Positions 10,102 through 20,033 of a stretch of 20,033 bases of DNA are shown in pieces; the stretch's first letter is position 1, and the number at the start of each line of letters is the position of its first letter. The position numbers and the translations under genes were made by a program. This stretch comes from Neocallimastix lanati (nom. inval.) (Eukaryota > Neocallimastigomycota > Neocallimastigomycetes > Neocallimastigales > Neocallimastigaceae), in the NCBI GenBank assembly GCA_016946835.1, contig JACVTC010000539.1:1-20033 (forward strand), read 5' to 3'. Under the pieces are notes generated by a model, which was not told the origin of the DNA, did not search any database, and saw only the letters and a program-made list of their open reading frames with translations.

Positions 10102-12640
10102 ATAAAAAATTATTTTTAAAGACGATATAAGACTGTATCATTTTCATTTTTTTCATTTTTTTTATTAAATTTTGATGTATTGCATTTATATATTATTTAT
10201 TATTTATTATTAATTATTAATTATTTATTATTTATTATAATTTATTTAATTATATAATACTTAATTATTATTTACTTATTTATTATTTATTTATTTATTA
10301 TTTATTATTTATTATTTATTTATTTATTTATTTATATTTTTAATTTGATTTAATTCTATTATATTTTATTATATTTTTTTTTTATTTAATTTTACTTTAT
10401 TTTTCTCTACAGCGTGCGTCTAATGAATAAATATGTATTAAAATATTGTAAATTCATTTTAATAAACTTTAATAAGATATTATTCCATAAAACTAATTAA
10501 AGTTTATTTATTAATATTAAGATTTAAACTTTAATTGCTTTATAAAGTGTAATTATATTTTTAATAATCTCTATCTAAAAATAAACTATTTTGATAGATA
10601 TATATAGAATGAAAAATGTTTAAAAAATTATTTTTAAAAAAAAACTATATATATAATATATAAAAATTAAATAAGGATAAAAATATAAAAAGAAAAGAAA
10701 AAGAGTTTAATACATTATTATTTGTAGAAAAAAAAAACTTATATTACAGTTTTCACATTACATAAAATTAGAATATAGGTAATTATTAATAACATATTAA
10801 AGTTAATAATAGAGCCTACTCAGTATTGTTCAATATTTAAAAGAAAAATAATAATAATAAAAATAATTATTTAATTAATATAACTTCTTAAAATTATATA
10901 TATATATATTCATTTTTAAATAAATAAATAAATAAATAAATAAAAAAAAAAAAAAAAAAAAGATTATTCTTCAATCTAGAGAGGTATAATACAAAAACAA
11001 TTAAATATGCTATTTAGAAATAAATAAAAAAATTTTTTATTTAACCTTTATATCATTATTAAAATTTGTTATTATTATTAATTTAACTGTCATTGTTATT
11101 AATTATTACTGTTAGTAATTAATAATAACAGTTATAATTAATAATAACAGTTATAATTAATAATAACTATTATAAATATTAACATGGATTATTTATTGCT
11201 ATTTAAAAATAACAATTTTTATACTATTTAAAATAAAAGTCATCAAATTTTTATAATAGAAAGCTAATCGAAATATATTTATCAGATTTAATACTTGTTG
11301 CACTATTGATATTGACATTTTTATTAATTATTAATTATTATTAATAATTAATTATTTATTTATTATTTATTTATTTATTATTTATTTATTTATTATTATT
11401 ATTTATAATTTATTGATTGATTATTATTATTTATTATTTATTTATTTATTATTATTATTTATTTATTATTTATTTATTTATTATTTATTTATTATTTATT
11501 TATTTATAAATTTATAATTTTGATAATTTAATGCAATACATTTAATAATATATTAATAAATTAATATCACTTTTGTTCATAAGATACAAATAATAATTAA
11601 AAATATTAATAATTATAAAATAATAATTAAAAATAATAATAATTATAAAATAATAATAATAAATAAAATATTTTGTAATATAAAATTATTATTATTTTTA
11701 AATATTATTTTATTATTTTTAATTAATTTAATTACTTAATAAAGTAATTATTATATACTTTCTTGTATAGTTTTAAACTTTTCATTTTAAAGTTGTATGA
11801 TATATTATTCTCTCGTATATTATAATTTTAAAAATAAAAATAAATTATTTAATATATTAAAATAAAAGTAAATTATATAAAATTATTATATACGAAAATA
11901 TATAAAATAATACAAAACAAAATATAATAATAATAATAAAAAATATATACATTATTTACATTAAAAAAAAAAAAAAAAAAGTGCATATTCAGGAGGATAT
12001 TCTCTATTATTTTGTTTTATTTGCTTTTTTTATATACTTTTCTTAAATTTTTTAAATTATATATTATTTTAAAATAATATTATTAGATAAATAAATTATT
12101 GTTCTTTTTAATTAACTATTACTTTATACACTTTATACTACTAAAAAAAAAAAAAGTATACAGTATTATATGATTTATTTATTTATTTATTTAATAGTAT
12201 GAATTAAATTATTTTTTAAATAAAAGTTATATTTTGGCGGTCATGGTTGAAAACTTAAAAAAGTGTTAAAATTAATTTACTAATTAAATATTTATGATCC
12301 ATAAATAGATCATTTATAAATATAAAAATTAATTTTATAATTAGTTATTAAGAGTTTTTTTTTTTTTAATTAATAAATAATATTTTATTAATTAAATTTT
12401 GAATAATTAAAATAAAAATAATTAAAAAATTTAACAATAAAAATTAAAAAATAATATATAAAAAAAGAATAAATAGAAAAAAAAAGTACAATTTTTTTTT
12501 TTTTGAAATTTTATTATAAATTATTTTTTAATTATATTTATAATTGAAAAAGAAAAAAAAATTAAAAAGTAAAAAAGAAAAATAAAAATAAGAGACAAAT
12601 AAAAAAGAACAAAAAGTAAATAATAATATAATATTTAAAA
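10102..12640. other. long intergenic stretch, part 2, with no recognisable gene
   Basis: This stretch is dominated by simple sequence: TTATTTATTATT-type repeats at about 10185-10335 and again at about 11330-11510, a 19-bp tandem at 11113-11170, (AAAT)n at about 10915-10942, and A-runs near 10943-10960 and 11963-11979. The last 100-200 bases must include the promoter and leader of STF2-like copy B. No open frame with ordinary codon content is seen. Confidence 0.5.
11113..11170. repeat. three-copy 19-bp tandem repeat
   Basis: The unit TAATTAATAATAACAGTTA recurs with an exact 19-base period: the C of AACAG falls at 11129 and 11148, and the matching C of AACTA at 11167. The third copy is diverged. 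It is a minisatellite inside spacer DNA. Confidence 0.7.
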
Positions 12641-13141
12641 ATGACTAAAACTAAACATATTCCAATTTCTGGTCAAGATAAGCACTTCCAAAGGTAAAGA
12701 AAAAATATTATATAAATGATAAAATAAAAATAAAAGATATTATAAAATAAAAATAAATGATATTAATAATAATTAATAATTAAATGAAAAATAGATGTGG
12801 ACTCAGGGATATTAGAGGTTCACCAAATAAAGGTGGAGCTGGTAAAGGTAACTGGGGTTCTATTAATGATGAAATAAAAAACTATGAAGAAGCTTATGAA
12901 CCAAGACAACAACAAGGAAATAAAATTGAGGTAACTATCCCAAAAATTAAATATATTTAAATTAAATTTAATTTATTATAAATATAGATATATATCACTC
13001 AAATAATAACCATTTTATTATATTTTTATTTTATTTTATTTTTTATTACATATAATACATTTTATACATATTAAATAAATAATAAAAATATAAAAGGTTG
13101 TTAATAATGAAGAATACGAAAAAATAAAAAATGCAAAATAA
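12641..13141 (+). CDS. STF2/TMA10-like small protein, HABP4 family (copy B)
   Basis: Three exons (12641-12693, 12795-12930, 13097-13141) with introns of 101 and 166 bases give 77 residues, near the family's usual 80-90. Residues 25-43 hold the family signature RGSPNKGGAGKGNWGSIND. The tail is acidic then basic, ending EEYEKIKNAK. The first intron splits Arg18 after its second base (AG|A). The second falls between codons 63 and 64, the same place as the single intron of copy A at 7105-7434. The matching N terminus (MTKTKHIP) and the near-identical core show recent paralogy. Yeast Stf2 and Tma10 have been tied to ATP synthase/ATPase stabilisation, ribosome association and dehydration tolerance; the function of this protein is inferred from that. 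The ATG is in the A-rich context TTTAAAAATG. Confidence 0.82.
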
Positions 13142-13924
13142 AAAAATAATGAAAAATGTGTATAAACAGTAATTTTTTAAAAAAAAAAAAATCTTATATA
13201 TACCTACCATAATTGTGAAGGAAAAATACAAAATATGTATTTATCGAAAAAATAAAATATTAATAAAAATATTATATAAATTATATATATAATAAAAAAA
13301 TAAATATAAAAAAAAATAATAAAAAATAAAAAAAAAAAAATAAAAATTAAATAAACATTTTTAAAAATATGTGTATATTAAAATTAAAAATATAATTATT
13401 TGATAGAAGGAACTATTGTAAAATTTTTAATATATATTGAAAGGTTTTTTAGTAAAGAGAAAAAAAAATGATAAATAATAAAAATAAGTAATAATAATTA
13501 TTATATCTTTTCATAATACATATAAGCAAGGTTAAAAATTAAAAAAAAAAATGGTAGTATAATAGAATATTTTATTTTGGTAAAATATTTTTTTATATAA
13601 AGTTTGGTTTAATTTTAAAGTTATAAAAGCTATTACATATAATATGTTAACTTTTTTTATCTAAATATCATTATTATAATATGATAATTGTTATATGTAT
13701 TATTAATTATTAATAGTCATATTATTAATTAACATTATTATTATATTAATTATTACTATTAACGTTAGTAATATTATTATAAATAAAATTATAAATATAT
13801 TACAATAAAAAAGTTTTAAACAATTTTTATCAATTAAAATAATTATATCTTTATCAGTAATTAATGAAAAATTTTATGTTTAAGTTTAAATATTATTATC
13901 AAATTATTCCTGAAAAGTGTATTA

Positions 13925-13964
<40 letters not shown>

Positions 13965-14795
13965 TTTTTTTTGTTAAATAATAATTGATCTTGATATATA
14001 TATATATATATAATATCAATTTATATATTATCATAATGATATGTAATAGTTCTAATAAAATATTTTTTAAATAATATTTAAAATTTTACAGATATAAGAT
14101 AATATATTTATTTAGCAAATTATTAAAATCTCTCTAGTTTATAAATTTTTTTATAAATTATTAAACATTTTATTCCATAATGATCAATTATATAATTAAA
14201 ATGTATATATATATATAATGATATATATTAATCGTTCGTAATACATAAATATATATACTTTAAAATTTGTTTTTTTTTTAAAAAATAATATTTATTTATT
14301 AATTACAATCTACATGTAATAATATAAAATAATGGTTTAATTATATCAATATTAACAAAACCAAAGATACCAAAAAATATAAAGTATTAACATTGTATAA
14401 ATAAATAAATAATATATATATATAATAAATAAATTAATAGTAAATAAATAAATAATATATTATAAATAAATTAATAGTAAATAAATAATATATAATAAAT
14501 AAATAATTGTTAATTATAATCAACATTGATTATAATTGTTATAATTGTATTAATATATATTCCAATATTTTAATTATTCTATTAAAAAAAAAAAAAAATT
14601 TTTTAATATTAATTATGTTCACTAATAGATTAGATTAAAATTTTAATTATAAAATTAATTAAAATTTTTATTATAAATTATATTATTTTTTAATAGTTTT
14701 AAATTTAAATTTTTTAGTTTCAAAAAATAAAAAAAAAAAAAAACATCAACCTTGGTTTACTGTAATATAGAAAGTTAATTGAAAATAAAGTAAAA
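13142..14795. other. intergenic region between STF2-like copy B and ARPC2
   Basis: No gene is visible. The contents include a 9-bp-arm hairpin AATATTTTA / TAAAATATT with loop TTTTGG at 13566-13589, a long (TTA)n array at about 13924-13963, an (AT)n hairpin flanked by TTGATAT / ATATCAA at about 13991-14019, and AAATAAATAATATAT-type repeats at about 14398-14508. The ARPC2 promoter should lie in the last few hundred bases. Confidence 0.5.
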
Positions 14796-17452
14796 ATGAT
14801 TTTATTAGAAGTTCATAATAAGATTATTTATGAAAAAATGGCTCAAGCTTTTTCTAGGTAAATTAGAAATATAATATTTAATATAATAATAATATTTTAT
14901 TTATGATTATTATATTAAAAAGCAAAAATACTATTTTAAATAGAATAATAATAATAAATAATAATAAATAAATAAATTAAATCAATTAATGTTAAAGAGT
15001 GTTAGCAATTATAAATTAAAAAAAGTACAAAAATATCTCTTAATAAAAGAACGCGAAAATTCAAAATATAAGAGCAATCTTTATTTCGTCTAAAAAAGTT
15101 ATTTATCAACCATTTATATTAAATATACAATATTATGAAAATATTAAAATCATTATATACGCCAAAATATTATAAATATTAAAAGGAAAAATTATATAAA
15201 AATATATATTTAATTATAAATTTTGAATAATGAAATTAAAAATAAAATAATGACAGCAATAATAATTTTAATAATTTAAAAATATTAAAGTGATAAATAT
15301 AAAATAAAAAGAGAAAACATTGCTATTGAATTTTATATTAATATTATATGATGATTAATATATATATTAATTAAAATATAATAAAAATAAAAACAAAAAC
15401 AAAAAACAAAAAATAATATTAATTGAACTATACTATTTATATATGTATAAATAATTTTTTTATTGAAATTTATTATATATATAATGAATATATATATTTA
15501 TTTAAAATATTTAAATATTTATATACTATATAAATATGACTATTTACTTAATAATGATCTTTTATATTTATTATATGTTATAAAAAATATAATTGATATT
15601 AATTAGTACTGATGAAAAAGGAGATAATGTTACAGAAGAAATAGCAGATCTTGATGGTGTTTTATATCACATAACTTCTTCCAAAAAGGAAGGATATTTT
15701 GTTTTATCTATTTCAATGAACGGTTATGCTCAACTTGTTAAGTTTGGTGCAGAAGAAGTTTTAAGAAGAGAATATGGACCATACATCGTTGATCCAGAAG
15801 TTGGTTATAATTTCTCTATTTGTCTTAATCAAGCAGATTTACCACCAACCGAAGAAGAAAGAGGTAAAATTTACATAAAAAATAATTTTATTGTAATATA
15901 TTTATATAAATCAGTAATATTAAACATTTAAATTATTTATATGTAATTTTTTAATATTTGTATTTTTTACTTTATAAAAAATAAAAAAAAATAAAATAAA
16001 ATAAAACCTTATTTTAATTTAATTATTTTTATATTTATTATTATATAATGCATTAATATTATTCATAATGAAAATAAATTAATACTTTAACAATAATGAA
16101 AAAGATGCTTTATACAAAAAATTTTCTCTTTTAAAGAGAAATCTTCTTGCTGCTCCATTTGAAAAAGCTTTCATAGCTCAAGAAAATAAAGAAACCACTG
16201 AAATTATGGAAATTCCATATAGAAATAATGAAAGTATATTTGTATTTGCTCTTCAAGATCATGTAACAGTTATTTTCTCAACTGAATTCAAAGAAGACTG
16301 ATAAAAATCTTTGGAAGAGTTTTCTTACAAGTAATAAAAGAATACAATATATATATATATATGTTATTTAGATATTAGGATATTTGTATAAAAATTTTAA
16401 AATGGAAATCATTTATTAATATTTGTAAAAAAATAAATATGATTTTAAAATAAAAAAAAAAAAATCAATTGTTGGATTATATTAATCATATTAATAATAA
16501 TATATTCACATTTTAAATAAAAAAGGAATTTGCAGATGCAAGAAGACAACCAGCTGTTCAAACTGCACCACAAGTTCTTTTTAGTAAGGAACCACCACTT
16601 GAATTAAGAAATTTAACTACTTTACGTGATTCAGAAGATATTAACTATGTTACATTCGGTATATATAATTTATTAATAATATTATATTTTAAATTAAATT
16701 TATAATTTATATTTTATTTTATTCAAATCAAATGAAATAATTATTATAATTAATGTTAATTTATTTTAATCTTTTTTTTTTTTTTTTTAATAATTAATAT
16801 AATACAATACAATACAAAATAATTGTTATATTGAACACTACTAATAAAAATAAATAATAAATAAATAAATAAATAAATAATAAAATAACAAATAAAAAAA
16901 AAAATTATATATTAAAATTATATAGTACTCTTCCCACGTCACTATACTGAAGGTCCAGTTCGTGAACAAACTATATCTAATATCCCATTATTCCGTGATT
17001 ATCTTCATTATCATATTAAATGTTCAAAGGCTTATATGCATTCAAGAATGAGAGCTAGAGTTGATAGTTTCTTAAAGGTATTAAACAGAGCTAAACCAGA
17101 AGTTGCTCTTGATCAAATTGAAAAGAAAACCGCTTCGTAAGTTTAATTAACAAATCAAGAATTACAAAAAACTATATATTATATATATATATATTTTATT
17201 AACTACAGATAGATTAATAATAATACTAATCATACTAATAATAAATTTTAATATGATAATTAATAACAATCTTTTTTATAAATATTTATATATATATATA
17301 TCTGACTATTTATAATTATTAATTAAATTCTCTTATATATTTATTTATCTATAATTTAATTTATTATATTATATCTATTATTTATAACTTTATAATTTTT
17401 TATTATAATATTTAATAAAAATAGTGGAAGAACTTTCAAAAAATTCAAATAA
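14796..17452 (+). CDS. ARPC2: ARPC2, Arp2/3 complex subunit 2 (p34), with a frameshift in exon 3
   Basis: ARPC2 is a core subunit of the Arp2/3 complex that nucleates branched actin and contacts the mother filament. Six exons: 14796-14857, 15607-15863, 16105-16330, 16526-16658, 16926-17136 and 17425-17452. All introns are GT..AG; the first is 749 bases. Family landmarks appear in order: [10 protein letters not shown] start, [86 protein letters not shown], and SGRTFKKFK at the end. Exon 3 reads into TGA TAA at 16299-16304 and resumes one frame away as KIFGRVFLQ (16304-16330). Five bases (TGATA) lie where the family has two codons, so one base is missing. With one base added the product is 305 residues (human 300). 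Otherwise every conserved block is intact, which favours an assembly error. It converges with LAMTOR2. Confidence 0.94.
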
Positions 17453-18460
17453 AACTGTGAAAATAGGAAATAAATTTAAATATTGAATTAAATATTATAT
17501 TATGCCAATATAAATATATAAATTAATTAAAAAAAAATTGTATAAAAGGAAAATATAAATAAAACAAATAATTAAAAAAAATAAAATAAAATAAAATAAA
17601 ATAAAATAAATAAAATAAAATAAAAAAAGAATAATAATAAAAATAAAAATAAAAATAAAAAAAAATAAAAAAAAAAAAAAAAAAAAGTATACTTATAATA
17701 CAATTTAAAAAAAAAGGTATAAGAAGAGCTAAATAAATAAATAAATAAATAAATAATAATGAAAATTTACATTAAAGATCAATTGATATCATTCTTTTAT
17801 TTATCAAATGGGATAAAAAAGAAAAGAGAAAAGAGGAAATAAAATAAAATAAAACATAAATAAATAATTGTTATATATAAAAAAAAATTTTTTTTTTTTA
17901 AAAAAAAGTATATAATTTTTGTCCTATTTGTATCTCTCTATGATGAAATTGATTTAATTTGAAAATAAAAAAAAAAAAAAAATATTAGCATAATATAATA
18001 ATATATAAAAAATAATAAAAATAAAAATAAAAATGAAAATGAAAATAAAATAAAAATGAAAATAAAAATAAAAATAAAAATAAAAAAAAAAAGTTAAAAT
18101 AATAAATAATTTTTGTTCTATTGTAAATCTGCAAATTTATATCTCTATTATGAAATATATATATACTAATTTGGTAATAATAATAAAAAAAATTAAATAT
18201 AGGATATAATTGTGAACTATAATAAGATTAGTATAATTAAAATATTTAAAAGTATAATAAATTATTAAAAAAAAAATTTTTTTTTTTGATATTATTTATT
18301 CATTATGAATTTATATTTTATATATATATAATTTTTTTTTTATTTTATTTTATTATTTTTATCCTGTAAAAAAATAATAATTTTATTAGTGGTATATTTA
18401 TTTTTTTTTTTTATTTATTATTATAATAATATTATTTTTTTTTTAAAATAAAGGTAGATA
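17453..18460. other. A-rich spacer between convergent ARPC2 and LAMTOR2
   Basis: The plus strand is strongly A-rich, with pentanucleotide arrays of TAAAA type at about 17580-17660 and AAAATG/AAAATA arrays at about 18017-18090. Two diverged copies of a segment starting ATAATTTTTGTYCTATT lie at about 17911-17960 and 18107-18174. The region must hold both 3' ends. No gene is seen. Confidence 0.5.
17911..18174. repeat. diverged duplicate segments in the spacer
   Basis: Both segments share ATAATTTTTGT, CTATT, TATCTCT, ATGAAAT and TAATTTG in the same order (17911-17960 and 18107-18174). The second contains about 20 extra bases. An A-rich pentanucleotide array separates them. This is consistent with an old local duplication of about 190 bases. 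Confidence 0.4.
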
Positions 18461-19505
18461 TTAATTATCATTGCCAAAGTATTGTAAAGAATTATTGAAA
18501 TAATTTACTAAAGTCGTCATCTTATAATATTGATTTATTTTATATAAAATAAATAGATAATAATAAATAGATATATAATAAAATTTCAGGTTAATATTTA
18601 TTATTTAATATAATAAAATTTCAGGTTAATAATTATTATTTAATATAATGATATTTCAATAATTATTTTCTTTTTAAAGAATAACAATTTCATTAATAAT
18701 AAAAAAAAAAAAATTATTACTTTTATTTTTAATAAACCAATTTCAGTATCATTATTTCCAACAAGGGCAATTAGTAATTTTCCTGCTTGTGATATTATTA
18801 CTTTTCCTTCCTATAATTAAAATAATTTAATGATAAATACAAATAAATATAATAAAAATAATAAAAATAAATAAATAAATAAATAATATATGATGTATTA
18901 TTTTAAATTTTAGTTTTTAATTTAAAGTATTATTATTTAGGATAATATATTTTATTATTTAATAATTATTATTTTATTAGTATAATTAATTATTATATTG
19001 TACTAGAGTCAATTACTTCACAATCCAGAAATATCATATTTAATGAATCATCTTGAGCTTGTGCCTGATTTTGTTGGTTAACAAACCAAAATGAACAACT
19101 ATTTTTATAAACTGACCAAACATTGGAACTAATGGCAGCTATTACTTTTGAAGGCTCCGATGGATCATTTAAGGAATTAAAGACAGGTGAACCAACATTA
19201 TTATATTTATTTGTTGCATAACTTAATAATGAACCTTCTTGACTGAATAAACTACAATTGGATATTATTATTAAAATAAATTCAATTTCAATTAATATAT
19301 ATAAAGTGAGAATTTTTTTTTTTTTAAAAAAAAAAAAATAATAAAATAAAAAGTAAGAATGTCAAATTCTAGAAATTCAATATAAATTATTTTATTTTAA
19401 TGATATTCAATAATATTTAAGTATAATGAATAATTACATTGCTGTATTTATTGAAGAAGATAAAGCTTGCTTTAAAATCTCGGAAATAATTTTTGGTTTA
19501 AGCAT
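18461..19505 (-). CDS. LAMTOR2: LAMTOR2-like Ragulator subunit (roadblock fold)
   Basis: LAMTOR2 (p14) pairs with LAMTOR3 in the Ragulator complex, which anchors Rag GTPases to the lysosome or vacuole for TORC1 activation. Four minus-strand exons (19505-19438, 19251-19017, 18810-18721, 18520-18461) with introns of 186, 206 and 200 bases splice in phase to 150 residues (human 125). Alignment with the animal protein is easy by eye: MLKPKIISEIL for MLRPKALTQVL, EGSLLSY for EGSLLAY, AAISSNVWSVY for AAIASNIWAAY, IFLDCEEGKV for ILMDCMEGRV, and GLLKIK followed by LVNYF. The extra length lies mainly in two insertions, about residues 37-57 and a Gln/Asn-rich stretch at 75-90. Splice signals are GTAATT/TTGTAG, GTAATT/TTATAG and GTAATA/ATAAG. 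No single exon exceeds 235 bases, so the gene is easily missed by ORF finding. Confidence 0.87.
18573..18660. repeat. 35-bp tandem repeat inside the last LAMTOR2 intron
   Basis: Two nearly identical 35-base units (18573-18607 and 18608-18642) contain AATAAAATTTCAGGTTAATA on the plus strand. A third, diverged partial copy (ATAATGATATTTCAAT) follows to 18660. The array makes up almost half of the 200-base intron. Confidence 0.75.
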
Positions 19506-19605
19506 TATTATTTATTATTATTATTTTTTTTTTTTTTTATCTTTATTATTTTTTTTATTTTTATTTTTATTATTTTTTTTTATTTTTATTTTTATTTTAT
19601 TTTTA

Positions 19606-19636
<31 letters not shown>

Positions 19637-19919
19637 TTATTTTATTTTATTTTTTTATTCTTTATTCTTTATTTTTTAATTTTTTTTTATTTTATTTTAT
19701 TTTTTTTAAATTAATAATTTAAATAGATTTTATAAAATTTTGAATATATAAAACTTTTTTTCTTCTTATTTTTAAATTCTTGTTTTTATTAATAATTGAA
19801 ATGAATTATAATATATAATATTAATGTAAACTTTTAAATTTGTTTTTTTAGAATTTCATTTGTATAATTTAACTATTTAATTCTCTTTAAAAAAAAAAAA
19901 AAAAAGAAAAGAAAAAAAA

Positions 19920-19953
<34 letters not shown>

Positions 19954-20033
19954 AAATTTAATTTATATAATATTTAATATAAAATAAAAAATATAAAAAT
20001 GTAGTAAAAAATGAAATAAATATATAAAAAAAA
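19506..20033. other. low-complexity region upstream of LAMTOR2
   Basis: It contains the upstream side of LAMTOR2. A plus-strand T-rich tract with TTTTTA repeats (about 19525-19705) is a purine-rich tract on the gene's own strand. It is followed by long A-runs at about 19889-19950. No further gene is visible before the window ends. Confidence 0.55.

Noticed and set aside
9899-10105. Plus-strand open frame across the GC-rich island
   Set aside because: The first half is translated (TTTA)n/(TTA)n repeat; only the island is unusual, and its hairpins suit RNA or repeat structure better than protein.
13046-13231. Minus-strand open frame opposite the third exon of STF2-like copy B
   Set aside because: It consists of Phe/Tyr-rich low-complexity translation of AT-rich DNA and is antisense to a supported exon.
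15348-15356. snoRNA C box (ATGATGA-like) in ARPC2 intron 1
   Set aside because: No D box or terminal stem could be found at a suitable distance.
19426-19722. Plus-strand open frame rich in Phe and Leu
   Set aside because: Most of it is a translated T-rich tract and its start is antisense to LAMTOR2 exon 1.
1-20033. CRISPR array, bacterial operon or prophage
   Set aside because: The repeats are microsatellites or short minisatellites without regular unique spacers, and all genes are eukaryotic with spliceosomal introns.

Overview
The window is extremely AT-rich eukaryotic DNA, with long poly(A)/poly(T) runs, (TAA)n, (TTTA)n and (TAAAA)n microsatellites, and short GT..AG introns. The recognisable genes are eukaryotic and look fungal: PEX3, a BPL1-type biotin-protein ligase with an N-terminal amidotransferase-like domain, two STF2/TMA10-type small HABP4-domain proteins, the Arp2/3 subunit ARPC2, and a Ragulator subunit like LAMTOR2. 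The composition and gene style would suit an anaerobic gut fungus (Neocallimastigomycota) or another very AT-rich early-diverging fungus. This placement is inference; no rRNA or other marker is present.

Layout, left to right. At 1-29 there may be the edge of an exon of a minus-strand gene. PEX3 is on the minus strand (1053-2320) and is broken into two frames by one net missing base. A 1.06 kb shared upstream region (2321-3379) separates it from the divergent biotin-protein ligase (3380-6249, plus strand, five exons, 635 residues as assembled). Convergent with that gene is the first STF2-like gene (about 7105-7434, minus). A 5.2 kb stretch without a recognisable gene follows (7435-12640). It holds simple repeats, a degenerate repeat field near 7.6-7.8 kb and one conspicuous GC-rich island with two abutting hairpins (10011-10101). 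The second STF2-like gene (12641-13141, plus, three exons) is a paralogue of the first and has one extra intron. ARPC2 (14796-17452, plus, six exons) follows, with another one-base reading-frame defect in exon 3. Convergent with it is LAMTOR2 (18461-19505, minus, four small exons), which can only be seen by assembling exons by hand. The last 0.5 kb is low-complexity sequence.

The genes do not form one pathway and are not an operon. They cover peroxisome membrane biogenesis (PEX3), biotin attachment to carboxylases (BPL1), a ribosome/ATPase-associated stress protein family (STF2-like), branched-actin nucleation (ARPC2) and lysosome/vacuole signalling to TORC1 (LAMTOR2). I found no convincing new multi-gene system. 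The items most worth following are the peroxisome gene if the host is an anaerobe, the altered active-site motifs of the biotin ligase, the intron difference between the STF2 paralogues, and the structured GC-rich island. Two genes carrying single-base frame defects most likely point to uncorrected sequencing indels, but decay has not been excluded.
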